A DNA stretch of 64,000 bases, taken from positions 694,189 through 758,188 of the forward strand of contig NZ_LT629731.1 of NCBI RefSeq assembly GCF_900104575.1. The letters run 5' to 3'. Under the pieces are notes generated by a model. It was given only the letters and a program-made list of their open reading frames with translations, ran no database searches and was not told where the DNA came from. A program made the translations under genes and the position numbers. The stretch is from Bacillus tuaregi (GTDB taxonomy: Bacteria; Bacillota; Bacilli; Bacillales; Cytobacillaceae). This document shows positions 18,190 to 27,767 of the stretch, in pieces (the stretch's first letter is position 1; every line of letters begins with the position of its first letter).

Positions 18190-18407
18190 CAGGTTCATCC
18201 TATAATCCAAATGGCTGAAATAGGTGCTGAGTCTGGCAATCAAACAGAACTGGGATCAACCCAAATTCCAGCTCCTGCCTTTTGCTAGGTTCAGCGCTTT
18301 TTCGTACACTTTTGTTAACTTTTCAGAATATCAGAAACATGTCGAAGCCATAAGCAGTACAATAATCATAGAGTATAAAAAAACATCTCATGAAGGAGAT
18401 GGACAAA

Positions 18408-18986
18408 ATGGCTGAAAAGAATAACCGCCATAGACAATATGAAACAATAACCGGATGGCTGTTCATTGTCCTCCTTACAATAGCGACTGCAGTGAAGTTC
18501 CTAAATGGAAGCCTCGCAAAGGGAACGATGGGAATGATGACCATTGTGTTGTTAGCCGGCATCCTATTGTATCAGAGCCGTTCACCACGTCCTTTTCCAG
18601 TCGCCTTTACCATCATCATCTACAGCTTTACCTATATAGCCGTTGGACTTGGAACATTAGGCGGATTCTATGCAATCCATCATTTTGACGATGTTTTGCA
18701 CTTTTTATCAGGAGTTTGGATTGGCTATGGAAGCTTGATTCTACTTCAAATCTTGGCAGGTGAGGACATGGCCGCACGTCTCCCAAAAGGGTTTGTCACC
18801 CTTTATATGATTAGCTTCGCCCTAGCGGCGGCGGGTCTTTGGGAGCTGTTTGAATTTGCTGGTGACAAATGGTTTCATATGACCGCCCAGGGCAGGAATC
18901 ACGATGATACGATGTTCGACATGATCAATGGACTCACAGGAGGCACTGTAGCGGCACTCATCTATTGGCGAAAGCAGCGCAGCTGA
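18408..18986 (+). CDS. YjdF/DUF2238-like multipass membrane protein
   Basis: 192 residues with about five to six hydrophobic segments. Conserved-looking motifs are HHFDDVLHFLSG, LWELFEFAGDKWF and a DDTMFDMINGLTGG loop. This pattern of histidine and aspartate residues at membrane edges resembles the YjdF/DUF2238 family, whose function is unknown. ATG 18408 follows AAGGAGA at 8 bases; the upstream ATG at 18390 has none. It sits alone between ctpB and minJ. The 218-base gap before it has no strong promoter. Confidence 0.6.
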   Translation: MAEKNNRHRQYETITGWLFIVLLTIATAVKFLNGSLAKGTMGMMTIVLLAGILLYQSRSPRPFPVAFTIIIYSFTYIAVGLGTLGGFYAIHHFDDVLHFLSGVWIGYGSLILLQILAGEDMAARLPKGFVTLYMISFALAAAGLWELFEFAGDKWFHMTAQGRNHDDTMFDMINGLTGGTVAALIYWRKQRS

Positions 18987-19142
18987 GTACTCATCATACT
19001 TCAATCAACATCTTTAATAGAATTCTAAAATGTGTCAATACGCCTAATTTACTGTCACGCTTTAATTTGATAGAATAATATAATAGAAATGATAGAGATT
19101 CTGAATTTCTAAATGAATGATCAATAGAGGTTGGTGGCAGTA

Positions 19143-20384
19143 TTGGCACTAGATTGGGGCATCGAGTTGTTAAAAGGAGTAGAAAGGCTCTTTCTACATC
19201 CGCTGTTTTATTATTTGTTGGTCGTTGCAGCTATGTTGGGAATCTCAAGAGTAAAGCGGGAACGCAAGCAATTCCATGTTCGTGTGAAAAATGCTTATTA
19301 TGAATTACGACAGCTTTTACCGCTCGGATTCATCCTTGGTTTAAGCCTGTCTGTTGTAACCATTGGCGCCGGACTGGTGATTCCAATGGAAACGATTATT
19401 TTCGTTGCATTATTTACGTTTTTATGGAGCTTGACCACTAATTTTCGCTTTTTATCTCCGGTTTACACTGTTGGTTTTGCCTTTTTCACTACGCTGTTTT
19501 TTCTTAGTAAAAAATGGTCTCTTCCCCTTATTGAAAGTCATACGCCTGAGTGGAATCCATCCATTCTTCCTTCGATTGCCGCCTTGCTTGGTTTATTAAT
19601 CGTGGCAGAGGGTATTTTTATTTTTCGAAATGGAAGGAAGGGCACGTCCCCTAAGCTGATCAAAGGGAAACGGGGAATGCGTGTCGGCGTACATGAAGTG
19701 AAGCGTCTATGGATGCTGCCTTTATTTTTGATTATTCCAGGTGAAGCCTTACAGGCACCCTTTGAATGGTGGCCGGTCTTTTCAGTCGGCGGTCAAACGT
19801 ATTCCATTCTGCTTGTTCCGTTTGCCATCGGATACTACCAGCAGATTCAAGGGAAGCTGCCGGTCATGGCGGTTAAGCAGACCGGAAAAAAGATCATCCT
19901 ATTCGGGGTTGTCATTACGATTCTCTCAGCAGCAGGATATTGGTATCCGCTTGCAGCGATTGTCGTTACCGCACTGGCGATGATTGGTCGCGAAATCTTA
20001 TCGATGCGCCAGCGTATCGTCGAGGACAATCTCCCGTTTTATTTTTCAATGCGAAATCAAGGGGTCATGATCCTTGGTGTTATACCGGATTCACCGGCGG
20101 AGAAAATGGGTCTTCAGGTTGGTGAGGTTGTGTCAAAGGTGAATGGCGTGACGGTTGCAGACGAGGAAAGCTTCTATGATGCGATGCAAAAAAACCGGGC
20201 CCACTGTAAGCTAGAGGTGCTTGATGTAAACGATCAGATCCGCTTCGTGCAAAGAGCGCTCTATGAGGGTGACCATTACCAGCTCGGTATCCTCTTTGTT
20301 CAGGATGAGAAAAATTGGGCTGAGGAAGATAGGGTTATGAAACAGCAAAACGATCCGACAGTTATTAATCATTTCCCAGAATAA
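19143..20384 (+). CDS. minJ: Topological determinant of division MinJ
   Basis: About 413 residues. The N-terminal half has some six to eight membrane segments, and a C-terminal PDZ domain (about 295-380) contains GVMILGVIPDSPAEKMGL. In Bacillus, MinJ bridges DivIVA and MinD so that septa do not form at the poles. The frame is open from TTG 19131, but TTG 19143 (MALDWGIELLKG) fits MinJ N-termini better and has GGTGG upstream. Its place after ctpB supports the call. A strong terminator follows. Confidence 0.88.
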   Translation: MALDWGIELLKGVERLFLHPLFYYLLVVAAMLGISRVKRERKQFHVRVKNAYYELRQLLPLGFILGLSLSVVTIGAGLVIPMETIIFVALFTFLWSLTTNFRFLSPVYTVGFAFFTTLFFLSKKWSLPLIESHTPEWNPSILPSIAALLGLLIVAEGIFIFRNGRKGTSPKLIKGKRGMRVGVHEVKRLWMLPLFLIIPGEALQAPFEWWPVFSVGGQTYSILLVPFAIGYYQQIQGKLPVMAVKQTGKKIILFGVVITILSAAGYWYPLAAIVVTALAMIGREILSMRQRIVEDNLPFYFSMRNQGVMILGVIPDSPAEKMGLQVGEVVSKVNGVTVADEESFYDAMQKNRAHCKLEVLDVNDQIRFVQRALYEGDHYQLGILFVQDEKNWAEEDRVMKQQNDPTVINHFPE

Positions 20385-20428
20385 CAACCATGCATGATGA
20401 ATGACTGAAAAATATTGATTACAAAAGA

Positions 20429-20477
20429 AAAAACCACTTGTTAGATATCCAATCGATATCCATCAAGTGGTTTTTAT
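20429..20477 (+). terminator. Terminator after minJ
   Basis: Outer arms AAAACCACTTG / CAAGTGGTTTT enclose AGATATC / GATATC. A T-rich run follows. Confidence 0.85.
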
Positions 20478-20526
20478 TTTTGTGAAGTTATTGCATTTTT
20501 TTCGTAATGTAAAAAAATATTCTATT

Positions 20527-20699
20527 TAACTTCATTCAGCAAATGCTTTTTGTAAGGCAAATGGTACTTCGATTCAGTGGGGGATCAAACTCCAGCTGAA
20601 TGAAGTTAAGCCTCCGGCGAGTCTTGCGATTTTTTAAAGGTAGTTTATCGAGCGAGCTCGATAAAAATCCGGACGCAAATTCGACGGGCGAATTTGATT
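20527..20699 (+). repeat. Multi-hairpin repeat, copy 4 (internal deletion)
   Basis: About 173 bases. The outer 15-bp stem is perfect and the right half is intact, but hairpin A is replaced by AAATGCTTTTTGTA. Copy 5 has the same 14 bases at the same place, so copies 4 and 5 form a subgroup. Hairpin B is GGGGATCAAACTCC, which keeps pairing through a G-U pair. Confidence 0.9.
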
Positions 20700-20850
20700 G
20701 CTTCTTTAAATAAATTATTTTCATTAATTTTTAAAAATTTATATGGATTAATCTATATAATATTGACTAGAAAATGCCTGTCATGTAAGCCTTTACCATC
20801 CTAATATTAGGCATATGGCATCATTTTTCTTCTATTCATCTCGAAATTAG

Positions 20851-20922
20851 ATTGATTTTATCCAAAATCAATATTAGAAAGATTACCGATGTTGTAATAT
20901 GATGAATATATCGAAAATCAAT
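20851..20922 (+). promoter_or_regulatory. Inverted repeat upstream of gltA
   Basis: ATTGATTTT (20851-20859) and AAAATCAAT (20864-20872) form a perfect 9-bp dyad with a 4-base centre. AAAATCAAT recurs at 20914-20922, exactly 50 bases on. This is a possible operator for a LysR-type regulator such as GltC; no match to the B. subtilis GltC box was seen, so the binder is unknown. Confidence 0.4.
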
Positions 20923-21012
20923 ACCAATTTGAGAACAGTTTGAAACAACCTATCTTGATATTGATATTAATGCTAGGTCATCATATTTTTATGCAAAGGG
21001 TGAAGTGAATTG

Positions 21013-24000
21013 ATGAATCAAAGTAAAATTCCGGTAAAACAAGGTCTTTATAATCCAAGCTTCGAAAAGGATGCCTGCGGAATTGGCTTTATTGCCAATG
21101 TAAAAGGACAGAAAGAGCATAATATTGTTCAACAAGGTCTAACGATGCTGGCACGGATGGAGCATCGAGGCGGTCAAGGAAGTGACCTGGATACAGGTGA
21201 TGGGGCAGGGATTATGACGCAAATTCCTCATGCTTTCTTCGCAAACATAAACCCCCAATTGAACACATATGGAGAAGGAAATTACGGAGTTGGAATGGTT
21301 TTCCTTCCGAGAAACGCTGAACAACGTGAGCAATGTGAAGCCGTATTGGCGAACTTGATTAAAGCGGAAGGTCAGGTTGTACTAGGCTGGAGAACGGTAC
21401 CAACCAATGATCGTGCTATCGGAGTGAAGGCAAAGGCGAGCCAACCCATGATTCGTCAGTTATTCATCGGAAAATCAAAGGACATTCAGACAGAGCTCGA
21501 TTTTGACCGAAAGCTATATGTCATCAGGAAACGAGCTGAGAAAGAGGTCCGTGAAAATCAGCTTGCCAAGGATTCTACCTTTTATTTTGCGAGTCTTTCG
21601 ACAAAGACAATCGTCTACAAAGGGATGCTAACCCCTGAACAAATGGACCAATACTATTTGGATTTACAGGATGAAAGCTTTACATCTGCCTTTACCTTAG
21701 TTCATTCACGTTATAGCACCAATACCTTCCCGAGCTGGGAAAGAGCCCATCCCAATCGTTATTTGATTCATAATGGAGAAATTAATACCGTAAAAGGGAA
21801 TATCAATTGGATGAAAGCACGCGAAAATATGTTTGAAAATTCTGTATTTGGTAAGAGCGGCCATGAAGTGCTTCCGGTTATTGATGAAACCGGCAGTGAC
21901 TCCTCCTCCTTTGACAATGCCTTGGAATTTCTCCACCTATCCGGTCGTTCCTTAGCACATGCTGCGATGATGATGGTACCGGAGCCATGGGAAAAGGATG
22001 ATGTAATGGATGAAAGCTTAAAGGCCTTTTATGAGTATCACAGCCATGTAATGGAGCCATGGGATGGTCCTGCTGCCTTTGCCTTTACAGATGGGAAGCA
22101 AATTGGTGCGATGCTCGATCGAAATGGTCTTCGTCCTGCCCGCTATTATGTGACCGCAGATGAACAGATCATCTTTGCCTCTGAAGCAGGCGTACTCGAT
22201 GTGGATGAAAGCCGCATTCTTGAAAAAGGAAGATTAAGTCCAGGGAATCTGCTACTGGTTGATTTAGAAAAAGGTCGGATCATTCAAAACGATGAAGTGA
22301 AAAAACAGGTGGCCAATCAGGAGCCCTATCGACAATGGCTAAATAATCAAAGCGTTCATATCAATCAATTACCAGAGGGTGGAGACAGTGCGAAGACCGT
22401 AACAGCCAAGCTGAAATCATTTCAGCAAGCACATGGTTTTACACAAGAAGAATTAAATGATCAGCTTCTTCCCATGGCAAGAGACGGAAAGGATCCGATT
22501 GGTTCGATGGGGAGTGATACACCGCTTGCCGTACTCTCGAATCATTCACAGCTGCTATACAACTATTTCCAGCAGGTGTTCGCACAGGTAACGAACCCGC
22601 CGATTGATGCGATGCGTGAACAATATGTCACGTCAACCTCTACATTATTAGGTCCTGAAGGGAATCTTCTGCAGCTAACGGAAGCAAGCTGTCAGCGAAT
22701 CCGGCTTGATGGACCGATTTTGACAAATGAAGATTTGCATAAGCTAAAGAATTTGAATGGAGTACCCTTCCAAGCTAGAACCTTCTCGATGCTGTTTGAT
22801 GTGAAAAAGGGAGAGCAGGGTCTCGAGTCAGCCTTAACCCAGCTGTTCCAAGCTGTAGAAGCAGGCATTCATGAAGGAGTATCATTGGTTATTTTATCAG
22901 ACAAGGGCTTGAGTCAAGAGGCAGCCGCTATTCCAGCCTTGCTTGCAGTCAGTGGACTACACCAGCATTTAGTCCGTCAAGGTACACGGACAAAGGTGAG
23001 TATCCTTGTGGAAACCGGTGAAGCGAGAGATGTCCATCAATTATGTATGTTAATTGGCTATGGGGCCGATGCCATCCATCCATATCTTGCCTATGCGACC
23101 ATTGAAGACCTATTCGAAAATGGAAAGCTAGGAGAAATAGAGCTTCCACTCGCCATCAACCATTATGTTAAGGCCGTAACAATTGGGATTGTAAAGGTCC
23201 TCTCAAAAATGGGAATTTCAACGATTCAAAGCTATCGGGGAGCCCAAATCTTTGAGGCTGTTGGCATTCATCCGGATGTGATCGAAAAATATTTCACAGG
23301 TACAGCTGTTCAGCTAGGCGGCATAAAGCTTGAAACGATTGCAAAGGAAACGCTGATTCGTCATGAAAAAGCCTTTGGCGATGCTGAGAACGAAGCCCAG
23401 CCACTATTTGTCGGCGGTGATTTCAAATGGCGCAAAGGTGGCGAAGAGCATGCCTACAGTCCCGATATCATTCGCCAGCTAAAAATGGCTTGCCGGGCAA
23501 ATGATTATGAGCAATATAAAGCCTATGCAGAAAAAGCAAACGAATCGAAACTCATCTTTATTCGCGATTTATTTACCTTCAAGGCAAATAGCCCGATTCC
23601 AATTGAAGAGGTTGAATCGGTAGAATCAATCGTTCGCCGCTTTAAAACCGGTGCCATGTCATACGGTTCCTTAAGTCAGGAAGCACATGAAACGATTGCG
23701 ATTGCGATGAATCGTCTTGGAGCGAAAAGCAATAGCGGTGAAGGCGGAGAGCACCCTGATCGTTATCTTCCAGATGAAAATGGCGATCTGCGCCGCAGTG
23801 CCATTAAGCAGGTAGCATCCGCGCGCTTTGGCGTTAACAGCCATTATCTAATGAATGCAGAGGAAATTCAAATCAAAATGGCGCAGGGAGCAAAGCCTGG
23901 GGAAGGCGGACACCTGCCTGGCAGCAAGGTCTATCCGTGGATTGCAGAGGTTCGGGGCTCGACACCAGGAATTGGCTTGATTTCACCGCCACCGCATCAT

Positions 24001-25530
24001 GATATCTACTCGATTGAGGATTTGGCCCAGCTGATTCATGATTTGAAAAATGCTAATCCAAAGGCGAGAATCAGCGTGAAGCTGGTATCTAAGGCAGGGG
24101 TTGGAACGATTGCAGCCGGTGTGGCCAAAGGACTTGCAGATGTTATTTTAATCAGCGGAGCAGACGGTGGAACGGGTGCAGCCCCAAGAACAAGCATTAA
24201 GCATGCCGGTATGCCGTGGGAAATCGGTCTTGCGGAAACGCATCAAACCTTACAATTAAATGGCCTGCGCGATCGGGTTGTCCTTGAAGCAGATGGGAAG
24301 CTGATGACTGGCCGTGATGTCGTCATGGCAGCCATGCTTGGGGCAGAGGAATTTGGTTTCGCCACAGCACCGCTGATTGTTTTAGGCTGTGTCCTTGTTC
24401 GCCAATGTCAAAATGACACTTGCCCAGTTGGGATTGCGACACAAAATCCAGAATTACGTAAGAAATTTCTTGGCAAACCAGAGCATGTGGAGAACTTTAT
24501 GCGCTTTATTGCCCAGGATGTTCGTGAAATCATGGCGAGCTTAGGCATTAGAACGGTCCATGAATTAGTCGGTCGGACTGATTTATTAAGCCAGAGCGAA
24601 AAGGCCAAAACCCATTGGAAAGCGAAGGATTTAGATATTTCGTCTATTTTTTACCAGCCAGAGGGTACAGCAAATGGCGGACTAGGAAATAAACAAAAAC
24701 AAGACCATGGTCTGGAAAAATCACTCGATTCTCGTGAGCTTTTAGCTGTGTGTCAGCCTGCCTTAGAACAGGGACAAAAGGTGGAAGCTAGCTTCCAGAT
24801 TCAAAATATTAATCGAACAGTGGGTACGACATTAGGAAGTGAAATAACCAAACGCTATGGTGCGAAGGGACTGCCAGAGGATACGATTCTGTTGAACTTT
24901 TCAGGAACAGCAGGTCAAAGCTTTGGTGCCTTTATTCCAAACGGACTGACGCTTTCTCTAGAGGGCGAGGCAAATGACTATGTTGGAAAAGGACTATCAG
25001 GCGGAAAAATCATTGTAAAGCCATCTGACAAGTCAGTTTTTGTCGCGGAGGAAAATGTGATGATTGGTAATGTCGCATTTTATGGTGGAACAGCGGGAGA
25101 AGCCTATATCAACGGTCTTGCTGGTGACCGCTTCTGTGTTAGAAATAGCGGGGTCAACGCAGTAATTGAAGGGGTTGGAAACCATGGCTGTGAATATATG
25201 ACAGGTGGCCGTGTCGTTGTATTAGGCTCTGTTGGTAAAAACTTTGCTGCTGGGATGACAGGTGGAATCGCCTATGTATATGCAGAGCAATATGCTGAAT
25301 TCCAAACCCATTGCAATCAGGAATTAGTCGATTTAGAGGCTTTAGAGGAAGAGCAGGATATTCATGAGGTACACAGCCTTGTCCAAAACCACTACAACTA
25401 TACAGGCAGTGTGAAGGCCTTCAACATTCTGAACAACTGGAATCAAAACCTTAAGAAGTGGGTGAAGGTGATTCCAAAGGAATATAAGGGAAAGCTTCAA
25501 GCGTTTTCAAGTCAGGCCCTAATGAAATAA
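21013..25530 (+). CDS. gltA: Glutamate synthase large subunit
   Basis: About 1505 residues, full length. It makes two glutamate from glutamine and 2-oxoglutarate. A short propeptide precedes the catalytic cysteine of the class II amidotransferase domain (DACGIGF near residue 22). Next come the central domain, the FMN/synthase domain (residues about 830-1200) and the 3Fe-4S cysteines in GCVLVRQCQNDTCPVG. The C-terminal beta-helix is glycine-rich. ATG 21013 follows AAGGGTGAAG. B. subtilis has gltB (small NADPH subunit) directly downstream; here none is present, so the partner is elsewhere or the enzyme uses ferredoxin. Repeat copy 5 starts four bases after the stop. Confidence 0.98.
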   Translation: MNQSKIPVKQGLYNPSFEKDACGIGFIANVKGQKEHNIVQQGLTMLARMEHRGGQGSDLDTGDGAGIMTQIPHAFFANINPQLNTYGEGNYGVGMVFLPRNAEQREQCEAVLANLIKAEGQVVLGWRTVPTNDRAIGVKAKASQPMIRQLFIGKSKDIQTELDFDRKLYVIRKRAEKEVRENQLAKDSTFYFASLSTKTIVYKGMLTPEQMDQYYLDLQDESFTSAFTLVHSRYSTNTFPSWERAHPNRYLIHNGEINTVKGNINWMKARENMFENSVFGKSGHEVLPVIDETGSDSSSFDNALEFLHLSGRSLAHAAMMMVPEPWEKDDVMDESLKAFYEYHSHVMEPWDGPAAFAFTDGKQIGAMLDRNGLRPARYYVTADEQIIFASEAGVLDVDESRILEKGRLSPGNLLLVDLEKGRIIQNDEVKKQVANQEPYRQWLNNQSVHINQLPEGGDSAKTVTAKLKSFQQAHGFTQEELNDQLLPMARDGKDPIGSMGSDTPLAVLSNHSQLLYNYFQQVFAQVTNPPIDAMREQYVTSTSTLLGPEGNLLQLTEASCQRIRLDGPILTNEDLHKLKNLNGVPFQARTFSMLFDVKKGEQGLESALTQLFQAVEAGIHEGVSLVILSDKGLSQEAAAIPALLAVSGLHQHLVRQGTRTKVSILVETGEARDVHQLCMLIGYGADAIHPYLAYATIEDLFENGKLGEIELPLAINHYVKAVTIGIVKVLSKMGISTIQSYRGAQIFEAVGIHPDVIEKYFTGTAVQLGGIKLETIAKETLIRHEKAFGDAENEAQPLFVGGDFKWRKGGEEHAYSPDIIRQLKMACRANDYEQYKAYAEKANESKLIFIRDLFTFKANSPIPIEEVESVESIVRRFKTGAMSYGSLSQEAHETIAIAMNRLGAKSNSGEGGEHPDRYLPDENGDLRRSAIKQVASARFGVNSHYLMNAEEIQIKMAQGAKPGEGGHLPGSKVYPWIAEVRGSTPGIGLISPPPHHDIYSIEDLAQLIHDLKNANPKARISVKLVSKAGVGTIAAGVAKGLADVILISGADGGTGAAPRTSIKHAGMPWEIGLAETHQTLQLNGLRDRVVLEADGKLMTGRDVVMAAMLGAEEFGFATAPLIVLGCVLVRQCQNDTCPVGIATQNPELRKKFLGKPEHVENFMRFIAQDVREIMASLGIRTVHELVGRTDLLSQSEKAKTHWKAKDLDISSIFYQPEGTANGGLGNKQKQDHGLEKSLDSRELLAVCQPALEQGQKVEASFQIQNINRTVGTTLGSEITKRYGAKGLPEDTILLNFSGTAGQSFGAFIPNGLTLSLEGEANDYVGKGLSGGKIIVKPSDKSVFVAEENVMIGNVAFYGGTAGEAYINGLAGDRFCVRNSGVNAVIEGVGNHGCEYMTGGRVVVLGSVGKNFAAGMTGGIAYVYAEQYAEFQTHCNQELVDLEALEEEQDIHEVHSLVQNHYNYTGSVKAFNILNNWNQNLKKWVKVIPKEYKGKLQAFSSQALMK

Positions 25531-25533
25531 ATT

Positions 25534-25761
25534 TAACTTCATTCAGCAAATGCTTTTTGTACCGAAAGCTTGCGACAGGTACAGAAGTCCTCCACTTCTA
25601 CAAGTGGGGGATGAATGCAAATGGTTCTTCGATTCAGTGGGGGGGGTTAAACCCCGGCTGAATGAAGTTAAGCCTCCGGCGGATGTCACGGATTTTTTAA
25701 GGTAGTTTATCGAGCGAGCTCGATAAAAATCCGGACGCAAATTCGACGGGCGAATTTGATT
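25534..25761 (+). repeat. Multi-hairpin repeat, copy 5 (extended)
   Basis: About 228 bases, the longest copy. Between the left outer arm and hairpin A it carries about 35 extra bases, with their own stem TGTACC / GGTACA. The other stems are intact; hairpin A has the same G-U substitution as copy 3. It begins four bases after the gltA stop and may serve as its transcript end. Confidence 0.9.
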
Positions 25762-25858
25762 CGATAGGAACGACATAAGGCAGAAGGGAATCAGGATATT
25801 TTCTCGTTTGCCAATGAATTAAGTAAAGCGTCGCCGATTGATGGAGGTGAGAATTGGA

Positions 25859-26302
25859 ATGCAGTTTACAAAAATGAACTGCCTCGGGAGCTCATTTGTC
25901 CTATTTAATCTTTTAGAAGACTCGCTCGATCAGGTTGATTTCCCGGGATTGGCGAAACGGGTTTCAGATGTAACGATTGGAATTGGCAGTGATGGGATGA
26001 TCTTGATTGGTCCTTCCCATCGGGCCGATTTTAAAATGAGAGTCTTTAATAAAGACGGGATTGAAGCAGACACTTGCCTAAATGGCTTACGCTGTGTAGC
26101 GGCCTATCTCTATGACACGATGTATGCTGATACACCAGCCTTCACGATTGAGACATCAGCTGGAGGGATAGGCGTGAAGGTAGACATAGGTAAAAAGCGA
26201 AAGGCGAAAAGCGTACTAGTATGGGATAAACGTAAACGTGCCTGGACAAAAGGAGAGGTCAGTTATGTTTGTTATGGAGAATTAGAGAAGCTGAAAACGT
26301 AA
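25859..26302 (+). pseudogene. Truncated diaminopimelate epimerase-like gene
   Basis: 147 residues. The first 120 follow DapF closely: MQFTKMNCLGSSFVLF, GIGSDGMILI, DFKMRVFNKDG, and the first active-site cysteine in DTCLNGLRC, with leucine where DapF normally has glycine. The second half of DapF, with the GCERG-type cysteine, is missing. The last 30 residues are basic and unlike DapF. It cannot be a normal epimerase alone. It could be a decayed copy or a domesticated half-domain. ATG 25859 follows GGAGGTGA at 8 bases, so translation is plausible. It sits between gltA and glnA, 45 bases before glnA. Confidence 0.7.
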
Positions 26303-26347
26303 GAATGTCCAACAACCCACTTAATGATAAAAAAGGAGAGATATGTG

Positions 26348-27682
26348 ATGGCAAAGTATACAAAAGATGATGTGAGACGTATGTGTGAGGAGCAAAATGT
26401 AAAATATATCCGCCTTCAATTTACAGATATTTTAGGTGTAATCAAAAATGTCGAAATTCCAATCAGCCAGCTAGAAAAAGCGATTGATAATAAAATTATG
26501 TTCGATGGTTCCTCTATCGAAGGCTTTGTGCGGATTGAGGAATCAGATATGTACCTATACCCAGACCTTGATACCTTCGTTGTCTTCCCTTGGACAGCTG
26601 AAAAAGGAAAAGTGGCTCGCTTTATTTGTGATATTTATAAGCCTGATGGTACTCCATTCGATGGCGATCCGCGCAGTAATTTAAAGCGAGTATTAAAGGA
26701 AATGGAAGCCCTCGGATTTTCCGACTTCAACCTTGGACCTGAGCCTGAATTCTTCCTCTTCAAGCTGGATGAAAAGGGAGAACCAACGTTAGAGCTGAAT
26801 GACAATGGCGGCTACTTTGATTTAGCCCCTACCGACCTTGGCGAAAACTGCCGTCGTGATATCGTGCTTGAGCTTGAGGAAATGGGCTTTGAAATCGAAG
26901 CCTCTCACCATGAGGTGGCTCCGGGACAGCATGAGATTGACTTTAAATATGCCGATGCCATTACAGCCTGCGACAACATCCAAACCTTTAAATTAGTCGT
27001 TAAAACGATTGCACGTAAGCATGGTTTACATGCGACCTTTATGCCAAAGCCATTATTTGGTGTCAACGGCTCTGGTATGCACAGTAATTTATCCTTATTC
27101 AAGGATGGCGAAAATGCCTTCTTTGATCCAAAGGCAGATTTACAGCTGAGTGAAACCGCTCGTCAATTTATTGCCGGTATCGTCAAGCATGCGGAAGCCT
27201 TCACCGCGATAACCAACCCGACAGTCAACTCTTATAAGCGTCTCGTTCCGGGATACGAAGCACCATGCTATGTAGCTTGGTCCACAAGCAATCGTTCGCC
27301 GTTAATTCGGATTCCAGCCTCCCGTGGTCTAAGTACTCGTATCGAAGTACGTAGTGTGGATCCATCGGCAAACCCTTATTTAGCCTTAGCGGTTCTTTTA
27401 AAAGCAGGTCTTGATGGTGTAAAGAATCAATTAGCTGCTCCTGCACCAGTTGACCGTAATATCTATGCCATGAATAAAGAGGAGCGTCTTGCAGAAGGAG
27501 TTTCTGACCTTCCGGCAACATTAGCACAGGCGCTTGAGCTATTAAAGCAAAATGAAGTGATAGTCTCTGCTCTCGGTGAGCATATCTTCGAACACTTCAT
27601 TGAAGCAAAGGAAATTGAATGGGATATGTTCCGCACCCAGGTTCATCCATGGGAACGTGATCAGTATATGAGTGTCTATTAA
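26348..27682 (+). CDS. glnA: Glutamine synthetase, type I
   Basis: 444 residues, the normal length of the Firmicutes GSI-alpha type. It joins ammonia and glutamate using ATP. Motifs include the N-terminal QFTDILG, the metal-binding GPEPEFFLF, the ATP-site region [11 protein letters not shown], the flap [17 protein letters not shown] and NRSPLIRIP. The adenylylation tyrosine loop of GSI-beta enzymes is absent. The start follows AAAAGGAGAG. In B. subtilis glnA follows its repressor gene glnR; here no glnR is beside it and no TGTNAN7TNACA site was found upstream. It may be a second copy or be driven with the gltA region. Confidence 0.97.
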   Translation: MAKYTKDDVRRMCEEQNVKYIRLQFTDILGVIKNVEIPISQLEKAIDNKIMFDGSSIEGFVRIEESDMYLYPDLDTFVVFPWTAEKGKVARFICDIYKPDGTPFDGDPRSNLKRVLKEMEALGFSDFNLGPEPEFFLFKLDEKGEPTLELNDNGGYFDLAPTDLGENCRRDIVLELEEMGFEIEASHHEVAPGQHEIDFKYADAITACDNIQTFKLVVKTIARKHGLHATFMPKPLFGVNGSGMHSNLSLFKDGENAFFDPKADLQLSETARQFIAGIVKHAEAFTAITNPTVNSYKRLVPGYEAPCYVAWSTSNRSPLIRIPASRGLSTRIEVRSVDPSANPYLALAVLLKAGLDGVKNQLAAPAPVDRNIYAMNKEERLAEGVSDLPATLAQALELLKQNEVIVSALGEHIFEHFIEAKEIEWDMFRTQVHPWERDQYMSVY

Positions 27683-27712
27683 TCCAGCACTTTAACCCAG
27701 CTGAACATAGAA

Positions 27713-27745
27713 GAAAGCAGCCTTCGTAAAAAGGCTGCTTCTTTC
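27713..27745. terminator. Bidirectional terminator after glnA
   Basis: AAGCAGCCTT and AAGGCTGCTT form a perfect 10-bp stem with T-rich flanks on both strands. It serves glnA (+) and the convergent gene at 27768 (-). Confidence 0.8.
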
Positions 27746-27767
27746 ATGTAAGTATTCATCATCCATA

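Noticed and set aside
6734-25761. The repeats as a CRISPR array
   Set aside because: Copies are far apart, long and internally structured, with genes between them. There are no short regular spacers and no cas genes.
25769-25907. An open frame (about 46 codons) ahead of and overlapping the dapF-like gene
   Set aside because: No start codon with a ribosome binding site and no recognisable protein. Probably chance.
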